DNA of 64,000 nucleotides from Fundidesulfovibrio putealis DSM 16056 (GCF_000429325.1 NZ_AUBQ01000004.1:372001-436000); one strand, 5' to 3'. Counted from the stretch's first letter, positions 16,038 to 27,095 are shown. Notes: generated by a model not told the origin, from the sequence alone. Numbers and translations: made by a program.

Positions 16038-17390
16038 CTAGCGCAAATGTTCCTTGAGCGTCCCGACCAGGGAGTCGGCCAGGGATTTCACCTGAGTCGA
16101 ATCGCAGCCCTCCACCATGATGCGGGCCACGGACTCCGTGCCGGAATAGCGCAGCAGCACCCGCCCCTTGCCGCACAGGGAGGCTTCGGCGTCCTTGACG
16201 GCCTCCATGACCGCCGGGGCCTGCTCGAAGGGGATCTTGCGCTCCACGTGCACGTTCACCAGCACCTGCGGGTACGGTTCCAGGAGGTGCGCCAGCTCGG
16301 AGAGCGGCTTGCCCCGCTCCAGCATGATGCGGATGAGTTGCAGGGCGGCCAGGGTGCCGTCGCCGGTGGTCGCGTGGTTCTTGAAGATGATGTGCCCGGA
16401 CTGTTCGCCGCCAAGCACCGCGCCCTCGCGCTGCATGGCCTCGAACACGTAGCGGTCGCCGACGTTGGTGCGCAGCAGCCGCCCGCCGCGCTCCTCCATG
16501 AACACCTCCAGGGCCATGTTGCTCATCACGGTGGACACCAGGAGGTTGCCCGGCAGCTCTCCCTTCTCCATCAGGTCCAGGGCGCAGATGGCCATGATCT
16601 GGTCGCCGTCCAGCACGTTGCCCTTCTCGTCCACCACGATCACCCGGTCTGCGTCGCCGTCCAGGGCGATGCCGATGTCCGCGCCGGTCTCGCGCACCAT
16701 CTGCGCGGTGACGTTGGGATAGAGCGAACCGACCTTGCGGTTGATGTTCTTGCCGTCGGGCTCGACGCCGAGCTTGATCACCGTGGCCCCGAGTTCCTCG
16801 AAGATGAGCGGCGACACGCGGTAGGCCGCGCCGTTGGCGCAGTCCAGCACGATCTTCAGGCCGTCGAACTTGAGCTCCGCGGGGATGGTGGACTTGAGGT
16901 ACACGTTGTAACGGCCCGGGCTGTCCTGGATCTTGAAGGCGCGGCCCACTTCCTCGGGCGCGGGGTATTCCCAGTCGCAGCAGTCGGCCATGACCCGCTG
17001 GGCGATGCGATCCTCCGCCTCGTCCGGCAGCTTGAAGCCGTGTCGGTCGAAGAACTTGATACCGTTGTCCATGTAAGGGTTGTGCGACGCGGAGATCACC
17101 ACGCCCACATCGGCCCGCATGGACCGCGTAAGGAAGGCGATGGCCGGGGTGGGCAGCGGCCCCACCAGGAACACATCCATGCCGGAGGCGCAAAAGCCCG
17201 AGGACAGCGCGTACTCGAAAATGTAGCCGGAAAGGCGGGTATCCTTGCCGATGACCACTTTGTGGCGGCCACTTCCGTTGCGAAAGTGCGCTCCCGCCGC
17301 AAGCCCGAGACGCAGGGCCACTTCGGGAGTCATGGGGTGGATGTTCACCTGTCCGCGCAATCCGTCAGTTCCGAAAAGGCGTTTATTCAT
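16038..17390 (-). CDS. glmM: Phosphoglucosamine mutase
   Basis: This enzyme converts glucosamine 6-phosphate to glucosamine 1-phosphate for UDP-GlcNAc and peptidoglycan synthesis. The 450-residue protein carries the N-terminal [13 protein letters not shown], the catalytic phosphoserine loop [17 protein letters not shown] and the metal loop [14 protein letters not shown]. The sugar-binding loop is [19 protein letters not shown], and the phosphate-binding RYSGTES lies near the C-terminus. The ATG at 17388-17390 has AGGAG upstream. It lies 11 bases after cdaR in the conserved cdaA-cdaR-glmM order, where GlmM is known to regulate CdaA in Firmicutes. Confidence 0.95.
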   Translation of the reverse strand: MNKRLFGTDGLRGQVNIHPMTPEVALRLGLAAGAHFRNGSGRHKVVIGKDTRLSGYIFEYALSSGFCASGMDVFLVGPLPTPAIAFLTRSMRADVGVVISASHNPYMDNGIKFFDRHGFKLPDEAEDRIAQRVMADCCDWEYPAPEEVGRAFKIQDSPGRYNVYLKSTIPAELKFDGLKIVLDCANGAAYRVSPLIFEELGATVIKLGVEPDGKNINRKVGSLYPNVTAQMVRETGADIGIALDGDADRVIVVDEKGNVLDGDQIMAICALDLMEKGELPGNLLVSTVMSNMALEVFMEERGGRLLRTNVGDRYVFEAMQREGAVLGGEQSGHIIFKNHATTGDGTLAALQLIRIMLERGKPLSELAHLLEPYPQVLVNVHVERKIPFEQAPAVMEAVKDAEASLCGKGRVLLRYSGTESVARIMVEGCDSTQVKSLADSLVGTLKEHLR

Positions 17391-17401
17391 CTCGTCTCCT
17401 G

Positions 17402-18295
17402 TCATTTGATCAGCACAGCGACTTTCTCGGGCCGGGCCTGAATAAGCTCGCAACCCTGCGGCAGGGTCACGCGGTATGTCACTTCATGGCGGCCGGGAGC
17501 CGCCTTGGAATCAATTTCAACGAAGGCGTCCAGCAGACCCCGCCATGCGCCTTCACGCAAAAGCGACAGCGGCGCCTTGAAGCGCAGCATCACCACTTCC
17601 GGCGAAACGCTCACTCCCGTTCTTTCGTGGGAGACGATGCGCACCGGCACGTCCACCGCAACCTCGCGGGTGTTCAGCTGGTAGGCCACCTGGGCCTTAA
17701 CCACGCGGGGAGACGCCTCGACCTGATCGGGAGACACCACGTTCGCCAAGGTCTCGAACTGGCCGGAGCTGTCGTCGGGAAGCCCCAGGGCCTGTATGGA
17801 AACGTCGGTCATCTCCCGGACCAGTGATTCCGGCCCGGAAACCGTAACCTGGGCCGGTTCGAGATGTCCGGAGAGCTTGTAGTCGCGCTTGAGCCCCTCG
17901 CGGAAGACCATGCGCACCGGAACCGTCTTGGATATGCGCCTTTCTACCGCTATTTCAAGCTTGGAGGGGCGGATCTCGGTCACCTCGAACAGCTTGGAGA
18001 GCGGGATGGCGTCCGGCTCGATCACGATGGTGTTCAGGCCCGGAACCAGCTTACGCGCATCCAGCGTGTAGACCAGGGCGCCCGGCTCGATCTTCCTGAC
18101 CAGCCCCTTGGGACCGTGCACCAGGACATCCAAGTATTCGCGCGGCACGCCTCGCAACACAAGCCCGTCGGCCAGCCCGGCGGTCTCGATCTTCACCTGG
18201 AACCACGTGTCCACGCGTTCCCTGCCTATGACCAGATACCAGGAAAGAAGCGCAAGCAAAAGGGCCAGCGCCCGGTAATGCCAGTGAGAGTTCAT
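17402..18295 (-). CDS. cdaR: CdaA regulator, YbbR-domain membrane protein
   Basis: This 297-residue protein has a single N-terminal membrane anchor (about residues 6-24, [16 protein letters not shown]), followed by extracytoplasmic YbbR repeats. Repeats can be seen around [19 protein letters not shown], around [15 protein letters not shown] and in the C-terminal third. CdaR regulates the adjacent diadenylate cyclase. Its ATG (18293-18295) overlaps the cdaA stop by a few bases (ATGA), and glmM follows after 11 bases. Function is assigned from domain plus operon position. Confidence 0.86.
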   Translation of the reverse strand: MNSHWHYRALALLLALLSWYLVIGRERVDTWFQVKIETAGLADGLVLRGVPREYLDVLVHGPKGLVRKIEPGALVYTLDARKLVPGLNTIVIEPDAIPLSKLFEVTEIRPSKLEIAVERRISKTVPVRMVFREGLKRDYKLSGHLEPAQVTVSGPESLVREMTDVSIQALGLPDDSSGQFETLANVVSPDQVEASPRVVKAQVAYQLNTREVAVDVPVRIVSHERTGVSVSPEVVMLRFKAPLSLLREGAWRGLLDAFVEIDSKAAPGRHEVTYRVTLPQGCELIQARPEKVAVLIK

Positions 18296-19080
18296 GAACG
18301 CCCCACCCATTTGGCCCGCAAAAGGGCCAAAAGCGCCGAATCGTCCAGCGGTTCAGTGAGTTTGCCCGCCGACGCGGCCCTGATCTCGCCGCGTTCCTCG
18401 GAAACGACCAGGGCCAGGGCGTCCGTCTCTTCGGTGACGCCCACCGCAGCACGGTGCCGGGTGCCGAAGGAGGCTGGCAGGGCCTGATACGAAGCCAGGG
18501 GCAGAATGCAGGCCACCGCGACCACCTGGTCGCCGCGCGCGATCAGCGCGCCGTCGTGCAGGGGGCTTTCCCGGTTGAAGATGGTCAGCAGGATATCGGC
18601 GGTCAATTTGGTCGAGAGTTCCACGCCGCGCGCGGTCAGATCGCCCAGCAGGATGCCCCGCTCCAGGACCACCAGCGCGCCGATGCGGGCATGGGCCAGC
18701 GTGCGCAACGACTCGCAGAGGGCCTGGGCGGTTCCGGCGTCGCGGCTGCGGGAGCGGCTGCCGAACCAGCGCAGGCCCACCTGGGCCAGGGCCTTGCGGA
18801 GGTCCGCCTGAAAGAGAATGACCACCACCAGGAAGAACGACCCAAGGAAGTTGGCCAGGAGCCAATGCAGGGTGAACAGGCCGAATTCGCCCGAAAGATA
18901 ATAAGCGAGAAGCACCACCAGGATGCCGTGGATGACCGACACCGCACGGGTCCCCTGCACCAGCAGGATAACCCGGTAGAACAGCACGGCCACAAGCGTG
19001 ATGTCCAGAAGCTCCCGCCAGCCGAGCGGGAGAAATGCCGGGAGGTTGTCCAAGAAAGGACGGAGCTTCTCCATCAGCAT
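18292..19080 (-). CDS. cdaA: Diadenylate cyclase, CdaA type (DAC domain)
   Basis: This enzyme condenses two ATP into cyclic di-AMP. The 262-residue protein has three hydrophobic N-terminal helices (about residues 10-85), then the DAC domain. The hallmark motifs LHDGALIARGD and GTRHRAAVG are both intact. ATG 19078-19080 is chosen because GGAG lies six bases upstream; a GTG 45 bases earlier is the alternative. It lies downstream of folP, and cdaR and glmM follow. In this order the module matches the widespread cdaA-cdaR-glmM operon. A PgpH-like hydrolase is encoded at 27096-29411. Confidence 0.94.
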   Translation of the reverse strand: MLMEKLRPFLDNLPAFLPLGWRELLDITLVAVLFYRVILLVQGTRAVSVIHGILVVLLAYYLSGEFGLFTLHWLLANFLGSFFLVVVILFQADLRKALAQVGLRWFGSRSRSRDAGTAQALCESLRTLAHARIGALVVLERGILLGDLTARGVELSTKLTADILLTIFNRESPLHDGALIARGDQVVAVACILPLASYQALPASFGTRHRAAVGVTEETDALALVVSEERGEIRAASAGKLTEPLDDSALLALLRAKWVGRS

Positions 19081-19147
19081 GGCATTCTCCGGGGTAACGG
19101 CGAAGAATCGGATCGAACGCCACACAGGCAGGATGGGGTAGCCGGTC

Positions 19148-20032
19148 TCAGCACAGGGCCTCCGCCAGGACCAGGGCCTCGACCGCCTGCGCCACCTGGT
19201 GAACGCGGTGAATCCGCGCCCCGTGGGTGTGGCTCAGGGCCGTGGCCACCTGTGTGGCGGGGCCGCGCCCTCCCACATCCTGGCCCGTGAGCGCGCCCAG
19301 GAAAGATTTGTTGGAAAGTCCCATAAGCACCGGTCTCCCCAATGAGGAAAAAGTATCAACCCTCTGGATAAGCTGGATATTATGCTCGATGTTCTTGCCA
19401 AACCCGACGCCGGGGTCCAGCACGACACGATCCTCGGGCAACCCGGCCCGGACCAACCGGGCGAGGTTCTTCTCGAAGAAATCCAGCACTTCGGCCACGA
19501 CGTCGTCGTAGCGAGGCTCCACCTGCATGGTCTTGGGCGTACCCTGGGAGTGCATGAGCACGTAGCCGGGTTTGTGCTGGACCAGGACGTCCAGAAGCTG
19601 CGGGTCGAAGCGGCAGGCTGACACGTCGTTGACGATAAGTGCTCCAGACGCAAGGGCACGAGCCGCAACCTCAGCCTTGTAGGTGTCCACGGACACGGCT
19701 GCGTCGGGGCGTTCCCTCAGGATGGCCTCGACCACCGGCAGCACGCGGCGAAGCTCCTCGGCTTCCGTGACCGGGTCAGAAAAGGGACGGGTTGATTCGC
19801 CGCCCACGTCCACGATGGCCGCGCCTTGGTGCATCTGGCTCAGGGCGTGTTGCAGCGCCTGGGCAGGATCAAGTAAGAGGCCGCCGTCGGAGAAGGAATC
19901 AGGAGTGACGTTGACGATGCCCATCACAAGAAAGGGGGCGGGTCCCAAGACCCTCCCCCCTTTTACGGTCCAAGCAACCCCGTTGGCGGGGCGGATATCG
20001 TCTCGTCCGAGGCGTGCGTTTCGTTTCGTCAT
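19148..20032 (-). CDS. folP: Dihydropteroate synthase
   Basis: This enzyme joins p-aminobenzoate to dihydropterin pyrophosphate in folate synthesis and is the sulfonamide target. From the ATG at 20030-20032 the protein is 294 residues. Family motifs are VMGIVNVTPDSFSDGG (about residue 40), VDVGGESTRPFSD and VSVDTYKAEVA, then a Gly-rich DPGVGFGKNIEHN. The first 30 residues precede the usual start of the fold and the ribosome site is weak, so an internal start is possible. It follows ftsH by 97 bases and precedes cdaA. Confidence 0.93.
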   Translation of the reverse strand: MTKRNARLGRDDIRPANGVAWTVKGGRVLGPAPFLVMGIVNVTPDSFSDGGLLLDPAQALQHALSQMHQGAAIVDVGGESTRPFSDPVTEAEELRRVLPVVEAILRERPDAAVSVDTYKAEVAARALASGALIVNDVSACRFDPQLLDVLVQHKPGYVLMHSQGTPKTMQVEPRYDDVVAEVLDFFEKNLARLVRAGLPEDRVVLDPGVGFGKNIEHNIQLIQRVDTFSSLGRPVLMGLSNKSFLGALTGQDVGGRGPATQVATALSHTHGARIHRVHQVAQAVEALVLAEALC

Positions 20033-20129
20033 GTACAAAACGGCCAAAGACCTGTGTTGCGGGTGAAGCCAGGCACAGAGGCCATGTATCGTCCCATCGC
20101 GCCCACCTGCCGTGCTTTTCCGAAGCCGA

Positions 20130-22133
20130 TCAGGAGGATTTGGGGCCTTCTGCGGGTTTATCGCCCGTGGCCTCGCCCTCGCCTTCCTGACCAGCCTCCT
20201 TGGGAGCCTCGGGGGCAGCCTTCGGAGCCGAAGGCGTATTCTCGGAGGCCTGGGCCGCATCGGGAGCGCCAGCTTCAGGCTTGGGAGTCTCGGAGGCGGA
20301 CCCCATATCCTTGGGCACGTCCGCCTGGATTTCCACCGGAGGCAGCGTCTCGCCCTTGAGCAGCATGTCGATTTCCGCGCCGCTGATGGTCTCGCGCTCC
20401 AGGAGCGCCTTGGCGATGGCGTGGAGGTGCTCAAGGTTATCGGTGAGCAACTGCTTGGCGCGGGCGTGGCAGCCCTCAACGATGGCGCGCACTTCCATGT
20501 CGATCTGGCGGGAAGTGTCCTCGCTGAAGTTCTTGTGGGCCACCATGTCGCGGCCCAGGAAGATCTCCTCGTCCTTCTCGCCGTAGGACAGCGGGCCGAG
20601 CTTCTCGCTCATGCCCCATTTGCAGACCATCTTGCGGGCCATGCCCGTGGCGCGTTCGATGTCGTTGCCAGCGCCCGTGGTCAGCTGGTCGAGCACCAGC
20701 TCCTCGGCCACCCGCCCGCCCATGAGCATGACGATGGTGTCGGTGAGGAACACCTTGGAATAGGTGTGGCGATCGTCCTCGGGCAGTTGCATGGTCACGC
20801 CCAGGGCGCGGCCGCGCGGGATGATGGACACCTTGTGCACGGGGTCGGACCCCTTGATGAGCTTGGCCACCAGGGCGTGTCCGGCCTCGTGGTAGGCGGT
20901 GGTACGCTTTTCCTCGTCCGAGAGGATGAGGCTGCGGCGCTCCTTGCCCATGAGGACCTTGTCCTTGGCCATTTCGAAGTCGGCCATCAGCAGGCGGTCG
21001 CGGTTCAGTTTGGCGGCTGAAAGCGCCGCCTCGTTCACCAGGTTCTCGAGGTCCGCGCCGGAGAAGCCGGGCGTTCCCTTGGCCAGCACATCCAGGTCCA
21101 CCGACTTGTCCACGGGGGTGCGGCGGGTGTGCACTTCCAGGATGCGCTTGCGACCGCGAACGTCAGGGGCGGGAACCACCACCTGGCGGTCGAAACGGCC
21201 AGGCCGCAGGAGCGCCGGGTCCAGGACGTCCGGGCGGTTGGTGGCCGCGATGAGGATGACGCCTTCGTTGGACTCGAAGCCGTCCATTTCCACCAGGAGC
21301 TGGTTCAAGGTCTGTTCGCGCTCGTCGTGACCGCCGCCCAGGCCAGCGCCGCGCTGACGGCCCACGGCGTCGATTTCGTCGATGAAGATGAGGCAGGGGG
21401 CGTTTTTCTTGCCCTGGGTGAACAGGTCGCGCACGCGGGCAGCGCCCACGCCCACGAACATCTCCACGAAGTCGGAGCCGGAGATGGAGAAGAAGGGCAC
21501 GCCCGCCTCACCAGCCACGGCCCGCGCCAGCAGGGTCTTGCCGGTGCCGGGCGAGCCGACCAACAGCACGCCCTTGGGGATGCGCCCGCCCAGGCGGGTG
21601 AATTTCTTGGGGTCGGACAGGAACTGCACGATCTCGGCCAGTTCCTCCTTGGCTTCGTCCACGCCTGCCACATCCTGGAAGGTGACGCGCTGGCTGTCCT
21701 GGTTGATGAGGCGCGCGCGGGAACGGCCAAAGCTCATGGCCTTGCCGCCGCCGCCCTGCATCTGGCGCATGAAGAAGATCCACACGCCGATAAGCAGCAG
21801 CATGGGGAACCAGGAGACCAGGACGGATACGTACCAGGGGGATTCCTCTTCCGGTTCGGCGCGCACCTGGACCTTGTTGTCGATGAGCGTCTTGACCAGT
21901 GTGGGGTCCGAAGGCGCATAGGTGGAGAAGCGCTCCTTCTCCGTAGTGAGACCGTCGATGCGGTGTCCCTGAATGCGAACGGACTCAAGCTGGCCCGAAG
22001 TCGCCTTCTTGAGGAAGTCGGAATAAGGGAGCTTGGAAGACTGAACAGGCTGTTGGTTCAACAGGTTGAACAGGACAATCATCACGATACAGATGACAGC
22101 CCAAATGCCTAAATTCTTGGTGAAATTATTCAA
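20130..22133 (-). CDS. ftsH: ATP-dependent zinc metalloprotease FtsH
   Basis: This membrane-anchored AAA+ protease degrades misfolded or regulatory membrane and cytosolic proteins. The 667-residue protein has two N-terminal membrane helices (about residues 8-25 and 105-125). The AAA domain has Walker [15 protein letters not shown], Walker [12 protein letters not shown] and the [21 protein letters not shown]. The zinc site is HEAGH, with the third ligand downstream. The C-terminal 60 residues are an Ala/Pro/Glu-rich disordered tail. It is followed by folP. Confidence 0.97.
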   Translation of the reverse strand: MNNFTKNLGIWAVICIVMIVLFNLLNQQPVQSSKLPYSDFLKKATSGQLESVRIQGHRIDGLTTEKERFSTYAPSDPTLVKTLIDNKVQVRAEPEEESPWYVSVLVSWFPMLLLIGVWIFFMRQMQGGGGKAMSFGRSRARLINQDSQRVTFQDVAGVDEAKEELAEIVQFLSDPKKFTRLGGRIPKGVLLVGSPGTGKTLLARAVAGEAGVPFFSISGSDFVEMFVGVGAARVRDLFTQGKKNAPCLIFIDEIDAVGRQRGAGLGGGHDEREQTLNQLLVEMDGFESNEGVILIAATNRPDVLDPALLRPGRFDRQVVVPAPDVRGRKRILEVHTRRTPVDKSVDLDVLAKGTPGFSGADLENLVNEAALSAAKLNRDRLLMADFEMAKDKVLMGKERRSLILSDEEKRTTAYHEAGHALVAKLIKGSDPVHKVSIIPRGRALGVTMQLPEDDRHTYSKVFLTDTIVMLMGGRVAEELVLDQLTTGAGNDIERATGMARKMVCKWGMSEKLGPLSYGEKDEEIFLGRDMVAHKNFSEDTSRQIDMEVRAIVEGCHARAKQLLTDNLEHLHAIAKALLERETISGAEIDMLLKGETLPPVEIQADVPKDMGSASETPKPEAGAPDAAQASENTPSAPKAAPEAPKEAGQEGEGEATGDKPAEGPKSS

Positions 22134-22251
22134 GTCGATTCCTCCGTGGGGGTTTCCCCCAGCGGTCTGAGTAACACTTCCAAACCGGGCTGTCCATTCG
22201 CCGCAGTTGAATTCATGAGCTGTTAAGGTTACAAGCCCCCTTCACCCGGCT

Positions 22252-22344
22252 GGAAGCGTATCGTCACCGGTGTGGCGCACGGTCTTCAAAACCGTTGGGC
22301 GGCTCATACCCGCCGGTAGGTTCGACTCCTATACGCTTCCGCCA
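22252..22344 (+). tRNA. selC: tRNA-Sec (anticodon TCA), selenocysteine
   Basis: This 93-nt tRNA has the selenocysteine-specific form: an extended acceptor stem (GGAAGCGT pairing with ACGCTTCC), a long variable arm and the T-loop GGTTCGACTCC. The anticodon loop CTTCAAA contains TCA at 22286-22288, which decodes UGA. The 3' end is GCCA, with CCA encoded at 22342-22344. The last base abuts the argH stop codon (22345), convergently. It implies selenoprotein synthesis elsewhere in the genome; no selenoprotein was identified in this window. Confidence 0.95.
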
Positions 22345-23727
22345 TCACAGCCCCGCAAGCCAGCCCTCAAGCGTCCCGATCTGCTCCTTCACCCGTTCGG
22401 GCGAGGTGCCGCCTGACGTATTGCGCCGCCGCATGGCCGCCTCATACGTCAATATCTCGGCCACGTCCGGGCCGATCTGGGCGCAGAGTCCCTGCAATTC
22501 AGCCAGGGTCAGTTCCTCAAGCCCCCTGCCCGACTTCTCGGCCAGGGCCACCGCCGAACCGGCCACGTGGTGCGCCTCCCGGAACGGAACGCCCTTGGCG
22601 GCCAGATAGTCGGCCAACTCCGTGGCGTTCAAAAAGCCCAGCTTCAGCGCCTGGCGCATGCGCTCCGGCCTGAAGCCCATCACCTTCATCATCTCGGCCA
22701 TGATGGCCAAAGAATCGCTGACCGTCCGGTCTGCGTCGAAAAACGGCTCTTTGTCTTCCTGCATGTCCCTGTTGTAGGCCAGAGGCAACCCCTTCATGAT
22801 GGTCATCAGCGTGAAAAGCGCCCCGTACACCCTGCCCGTCTTGCCGCGCATGAGCTCGGCCACGTCCGGATTCTTCTTCTGGGGCATGATGGAACTGCCC
22901 GTTGCATAGGCATCCGGCAGGGCCACGTACCCGAAGTTGGGGTTGGCCCAGATGATGAGCTCCTCGCACAGGCGAGACAGGTGCATCATCACCGTGGTGC
23001 CCACGAACAGCGCCTCGAGGGCGAAATCCCGGTCGGACACGGCGTCCAGGCTGTTGCCGAAGGTGCCGAAAAGGCCCAGTTCGTCGGCCACGGCCTTGGG
23101 GTCCAGGGGAAAGGTCGTCCCGGCCAGGGCCGCAGCCCCAAGCGGAGACACCGCAGAGCGCTTCAGCGCGTCCTGGCAGCGCTCATGGTCGCGCTTGAAC
23201 ATCCAGGCGTAGGCCAGCAGGTGGTGCCCCAGGCTCACGGGCTGGGCGGGCTGCATGTGGGTGTAACCCGGCAGGATGGTCTCCACGTGCTCTTCGGCGC
23301 GCTCCGACAGCACCTTCACCAGCGCGGCCAGCAGTTCGCTCCAGACTTCGAGCCGTGCGCTCACGAACAGGCGGAAATCCAGGCAGACCTGATCGTTGCG
23401 GGAGCGCCCGGTGTGCAGCTTGCGCCCGGCGTCGCCGATCATCTCGGTCAGGCGCGCCTCGATGTTCATGTGCACGTCTTCCAGTTCGTCCTTCCAGACG
23501 AACCGGCCTTCGTGGATGTCATTCAGGATGATGTCCAGGCCGCCGACGATCTTCCTGGCCTCGTCCTGGCTGATGACGCCCTGCTTGGCCAGCATCCGGG
23601 CGTGGGCCTTGGAACCGGCGATGTCCTGGGCGTAGAGAGCCTGATCGAAACGAACCGAGCCGGTATAGCGTTCGACTATCTTGGAAGTGGGTTCGGTGAA
23701 ACGACCGCCCCAGGGTTTGTCAGACAT
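22345..23727 (-). CDS. argH: Argininosuccinate lyase
   Basis: The final step of arginine synthesis splits argininosuccinate to arginine and fumarate. The 460-residue protein carries the fumarase/aspartase signature [12 protein letters not shown] (about residue 280), plus [14 protein letters not shown] and [15 protein letters not shown]. The ATG at 23725-23727 has GGAGG upstream; longer in-frame starts are rejected. It is the last gene of the argF-argG-argH order. A 352-base gap with repeats and a cruciform separates it from argG. Its stop codon abuts selC. Confidence 0.96.
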   Translation of the reverse strand: MSDKPWGGRFTEPTSKIVERYTGSVRFDQALYAQDIAGSKAHARMLAKQGVISQDEARKIVGGLDIILNDIHEGRFVWKDELEDVHMNIEARLTEMIGDAGRKLHTGRSRNDQVCLDFRLFVSARLEVWSELLAALVKVLSERAEEHVETILPGYTHMQPAQPVSLGHHLLAYAWMFKRDHERCQDALKRSAVSPLGAAALAGTTFPLDPKAVADELGLFGTFGNSLDAVSDRDFALEALFVGTTVMMHLSRLCEELIIWANPNFGYVALPDAYATGSSIMPQKKNPDVAELMRGKTGRVYGALFTLMTIMKGLPLAYNRDMQEDKEPFFDADRTVSDSLAIMAEMMKVMGFRPERMRQALKLGFLNATELADYLAAKGVPFREAHHVAGSAVALAEKSGRGLEELTLAELQGLCAQIGPDVAEILTYEAAMRRRNTSGGTSPERVKEQIGTLEGWLAGL

Positions 23728-23774
23728 GGTATGTGAGCCTCCGGCTTGATGGCGACGTGGGTAGTTGGAAGAGA

Positions 23775-23813
23775 GCCTCCGGCGGCCAAAGGGCTTCGCC
23801 CTCTGGACACCCT
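23775..23813 (+). repeat. Dispersed hairpin element, copy 4
   Basis: The left flank GCCTCCGGCGG is followed by a short stem (CCA-A-AGGGC paired with GCCCT-C-TGG, one A/C mismatch, loop TTC) and the right flank TGGACACCC. It lies in the argG-argH gap, 48 bases upstream of the argH start. Confidence 0.72.
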
Positions 23814-23866
23814 CTCCGCTTCGCAACGTGATTTGTGAAAGTAGCGGTCCAGCGCAGAAGTATCAA

Positions 23867-23913
23867 GGGCCGCAGGCTTAAAGATATTTAACAATATCTT
23901 TCACCTGCGGCCC
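23867..23913 (-). terminator. Large cruciform/terminator-like hairpin in argG-argH gap
   Basis: An outer 10-bp stem (GGGCCGCAGG at 23867-23876, CCTGCGGCCC at 23904-23913) encloses an inner 9-bp A/T-rich stem (AAAGATATT at 23880-23888, AATATCTTT at 23893-23901). Both stems are perfect. There is no clear T tract, so a processing, attenuation or protein-binding role is also possible. Confidence 0.6.
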
Positions 23914-23949
23914 TGAATAATTCACATGGCGTGTCCCAACCCCCTATTG

Positions 23950-24066
23950 CAGGGTCCAGGGGGATCATCCCCCTGGCGGGTCCAGGGCAGAGCCCTGGCA
24001 GGGTCTGGGACAGCGTCCCAGCGGGTGCAGGGCAGAGCCCGGCGGGGTTTGGGGCGGAGCCCCAAT
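23950..24066 (+). repeat. Dispersed hairpin element, copy 5 (five tandem hairpins)
   Basis: There are five short hairpins in series. Hairpin one has arms CCAGGGGGAT/ATCCCCCTGG (23956-23976). The next four recur about every 22-23 bases: CCAGGGC/GCCCTGG, CTGGGAC/GTCCCAG, GCAGGGC/GCCCGGC (one mismatch) and TTGGGGC/GCCCCAA. Loops are AGA, AGC, AGA and GGA, and linkers resemble CGGGT. Stem changes are mostly compensatory. The array lies just after the argG stop. Confidence 0.82.
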
Positions 24067-24079
24067 ATGCACCCCTGAG

Positions 24080-25273
<1,194 letters not shown>

Positions 25274-25276
25274 CGT

Positions 25277-26215
25277 TTAAATCTCCGCGAGGGTGTAAGG
25301 GGCGGCGTCGTACTGCTTGGTGTAGACCCACTCCAGGATGGCTTTCTGAATGTGCAGGCGGTTTTCGGCCTGATCCCAGACGATGGAGGCATCGGACTCG
25401 AAGACCTCGGTGGTGACTTCCTCACCTTGGTGCGCGGGCAGGCAGTGCATGAACTTCGCGCCGGGCGCGGCCAGTGACATGGCCTTGGAGTCGATCTGGT
25501 AGCCCGCGAAGACCTTCAGGCGCTCGGAGGCTTCGCCTTCCTGGCCCATGGAGGCGAACACGTCGGTGTTGACGAAATGCGCGCCGGTGACGGCCTGGAC
25601 CGGGTCCTCGGTGAGGGTGATCTTCGCGCCCATGGCCAAGGCGGCGTCCAGGATGTCCTTGCGGGGCTGGTAGCCCTTGGGGCAGGCCAGCACCAGCTCG
25701 AAGGGAAAATACGTGGCCGAATTGATCCAGGACTGGGCCATGTTGTTGCCGTCGCCCACCCAGGCCACCTTGGTCTTCTCCAGGTCCGCGCCGCGCTCGA
25801 CCATGGTCATCACGTCGCCCATCACCTGGCAGGGATGGAAGTCGTCGGACAGGGCGTTGACGATGGGGATGGTGGATTTTGCCATCATGCGGGTGAGCTT
25901 GGAGTGCTCGAAGGTGCGCATGACCAGACCATCGACATAACGCGACAGAACCCGGATGGTGTCCTCGACCGGCTCGGAGCGGCCGAGCTGGGAGTCGTTC
26001 TGGGTCATGTAGATGGTGGAGCCGCCCAGGTGGCGCACGGCCATCTCGAAGGAGACGCGGGTGCGGGTGGAGGCCTTCTCGAAGATGAGAGCCACGGTGC
26101 GGCCTTCGAGCAGGTCGGAGCGGAACTTGGTGCGCTTCATTTCGATGGCCCGGTACACCACGGCGTGAGCCTCGGCGCGGGTCATGTCATGAATTTCAAG
26201 GAATTTTTTGGGCAT
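25277..26215 (-). CDS. argF: Ornithine carbamoyltransferase
   Basis: This enzyme makes citrulline from ornithine and carbamoyl phosphate. The 312-residue protein carries the carbamoyl phosphate site STRTR (in FEKASTRTRVSFE, about residue 50), the DxxxH-like DDFHPCQVMGD segment and the HCLP motif (FMHCLPAHQGEEV). The ATG at 26213-26215 has GGAGG a few bases upstream. It is the first gene of argF-argG-argH, with argG starting three bases later. Confidence 0.95.
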   Translation of the reverse strand: MPKKFLEIHDMTRAEAHAVVYRAIEMKRTKFRSDLLEGRTVALIFEKASTRTRVSFEMAVRHLGGSTIYMTQNDSQLGRSEPVEDTIRVLSRYVDGLVMRTFEHSKLTRMMAKSTIPIVNALSDDFHPCQVMGDVMTMVERGADLEKTKVAWVGDGNNMAQSWINSATYFPFELVLACPKGYQPRKDILDAALAMGAKITLTEDPVQAVTGAHFVNTDVFASMGQEGEASERLKVFAGYQIDSKAMSLAAPGAKFMHCLPAHQGEEVTTEVFESDASIVWDQAENRLHIQKAILEWVYTKQYDAAPYTLAEI

Positions 26216-26319
26216 GCGAGCCTCCAGGTGATCTTACGGCGAAAAGAGGCAAATTAGCCGCTGACCGGGGAGATGTAAAGAGGTGAGGCGATTTGACCCG
26301 GGATCGACACGCAACCTGC

Positions 26320-26739
26320 CTAACCCAGTGCCTCCACAGCCGCATCCGTCATCGCCTCCATCGCCTGGCCGTGGTCATACCCGGCCAGGTGCAGGAGGCC
26401 GTGTGCCAGCAGGCGCACCAGATGCGACTGAGGGTCCTGGCCGTAGAGCGCGGCCTCGCGCGTGAGGGTATCCACGGACAAGGCCAGTTCGCCCAGGTAC
26501 TGCGGCTGTTCGGGGTCTTCAGCGGGAAAGGAAAGCACGTTGGTGGGGCCGGTCATGCCCAGGAACTCCCGGTTCAGCCGGGCTATCTCCACATCGTCCA
26601 CGAGACGAAGCTCAAGTGACGCACCCTGAAGCCCAAGCACGGACAAAAGCCGCCTGATGAGCGGCTTCATCTCGTTCTTCGAGAGCGGGAGCGCGGGATT
26701 CAAGGCCGCGCCGGGTTCGATCCAGATGGAATCGGTCAT
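26320..26739 (-). CDS. ybeY: Endoribonuclease YbeY (rRNA maturation factor)
   Basis: YbeY is a zinc-dependent RNase for 16S rRNA 3'-end processing and ribosome quality control. The 139-residue product from ATG 26737-26739 carries the zinc-binding signature HGLLHLAGYDHG (three His) near residue 120, plus NREFLGMTGPTNVLSFP in the middle. The ribosome site is weak and a longer start about 60 bases upstream cannot be ruled out. It lies downstream of phoH and the 7TM-HD gene, as is common (phoH-pgpH-ybeY), but a repeat-filled gap separates it. Confidence 0.9.
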   Translation of the reverse strand: MTDSIWIEPGAALNPALPLSKNEMKPLIRRLLSVLGLQGASLELRLVDDVEIARLNREFLGMTGPTNVLSFPAEDPEQPQYLGELALSVDTLTREAALYGQDPQSHLVRLLAHGLLHLAGYDHGQAMEAMTDAAVEALG

Positions 26740-27095
26740 GGCAGATGTCGTGCCTCGCCTGTTGGTATGAATGAAATGCAAAGGCATGGCCTTTCCTGGC
26801 ACTGCGACCGTCGTTCCGGCGACAGCTGGGACTGTCCCGTCTGTGCTCCGCGCGCGGGCTCGAACCGATTTGAAGACGATTCGTCGCCCGCCGCGCGGGA
26901 CACGACCGTTCCAGGCCCAGCTGCCGCGCCGAACGTGAAGTCGAGTGAGTGCTCAAACCCGACACAACGGCAGACTATAGCCCCAACTGCCGCAAAACAC
27001 GCGAAGCAAATTGAGGGTCCAGGGGGATCATCCACCTCTGGCCCCTGGCGGGTGCAGGGCGGAGCCCGCCGGGGTCCGGGGCGGAGCCCCGTCTC
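26740..27095. other. 356-base intergenic region upstream of ybeY
   Basis: The ybeY-distal part (26999-27094) is a dispersed hairpin element. The remaining 26740-26998 holds no convincing gene or named motif, although reading frames are open by chance in this GC-rich sequence. The ybeY promoter is probably here but was not identified. Confidence 0.5.
26999..27094 (+). repeat. Dispersed hairpin element, copy 6
   Basis: The lead-in CGCGAAGCAAATTGAGGG precedes a first hairpin that is degenerate: the CCAGGGG arm pairs with CCCCTGG across an enlarged loop. Two tandem hairpins follow, GCAGGGC/GCCCGCC (imperfect, loop GGA) and CGGGGC/GCCCCG (loop GGA, 27077-27091). It lies directly beyond the stop of the 7TM-HD gene. 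Confidence 0.72.

Noticed and set aside
15864-17441. A 525-codon plus-strand frame opposite glmM
   Set aside because: Shadow of glmM codons; no family features.
23950-24066. Tandem repeats as a possible CRISPR array
   Set aside because: Units are hairpins of about 22 bases that differ in sequence, with no constant repeat and no spacers of constant size, and no cas genes.
26803-26998. Cys-containing plus-strand frame near 26767-27300 as a small gene
   Set aside because: It runs from the ybeY upstream region through a dispersed repeat into the end of the 7TM-HD gene, has no ribosome site and no recognisable domain.
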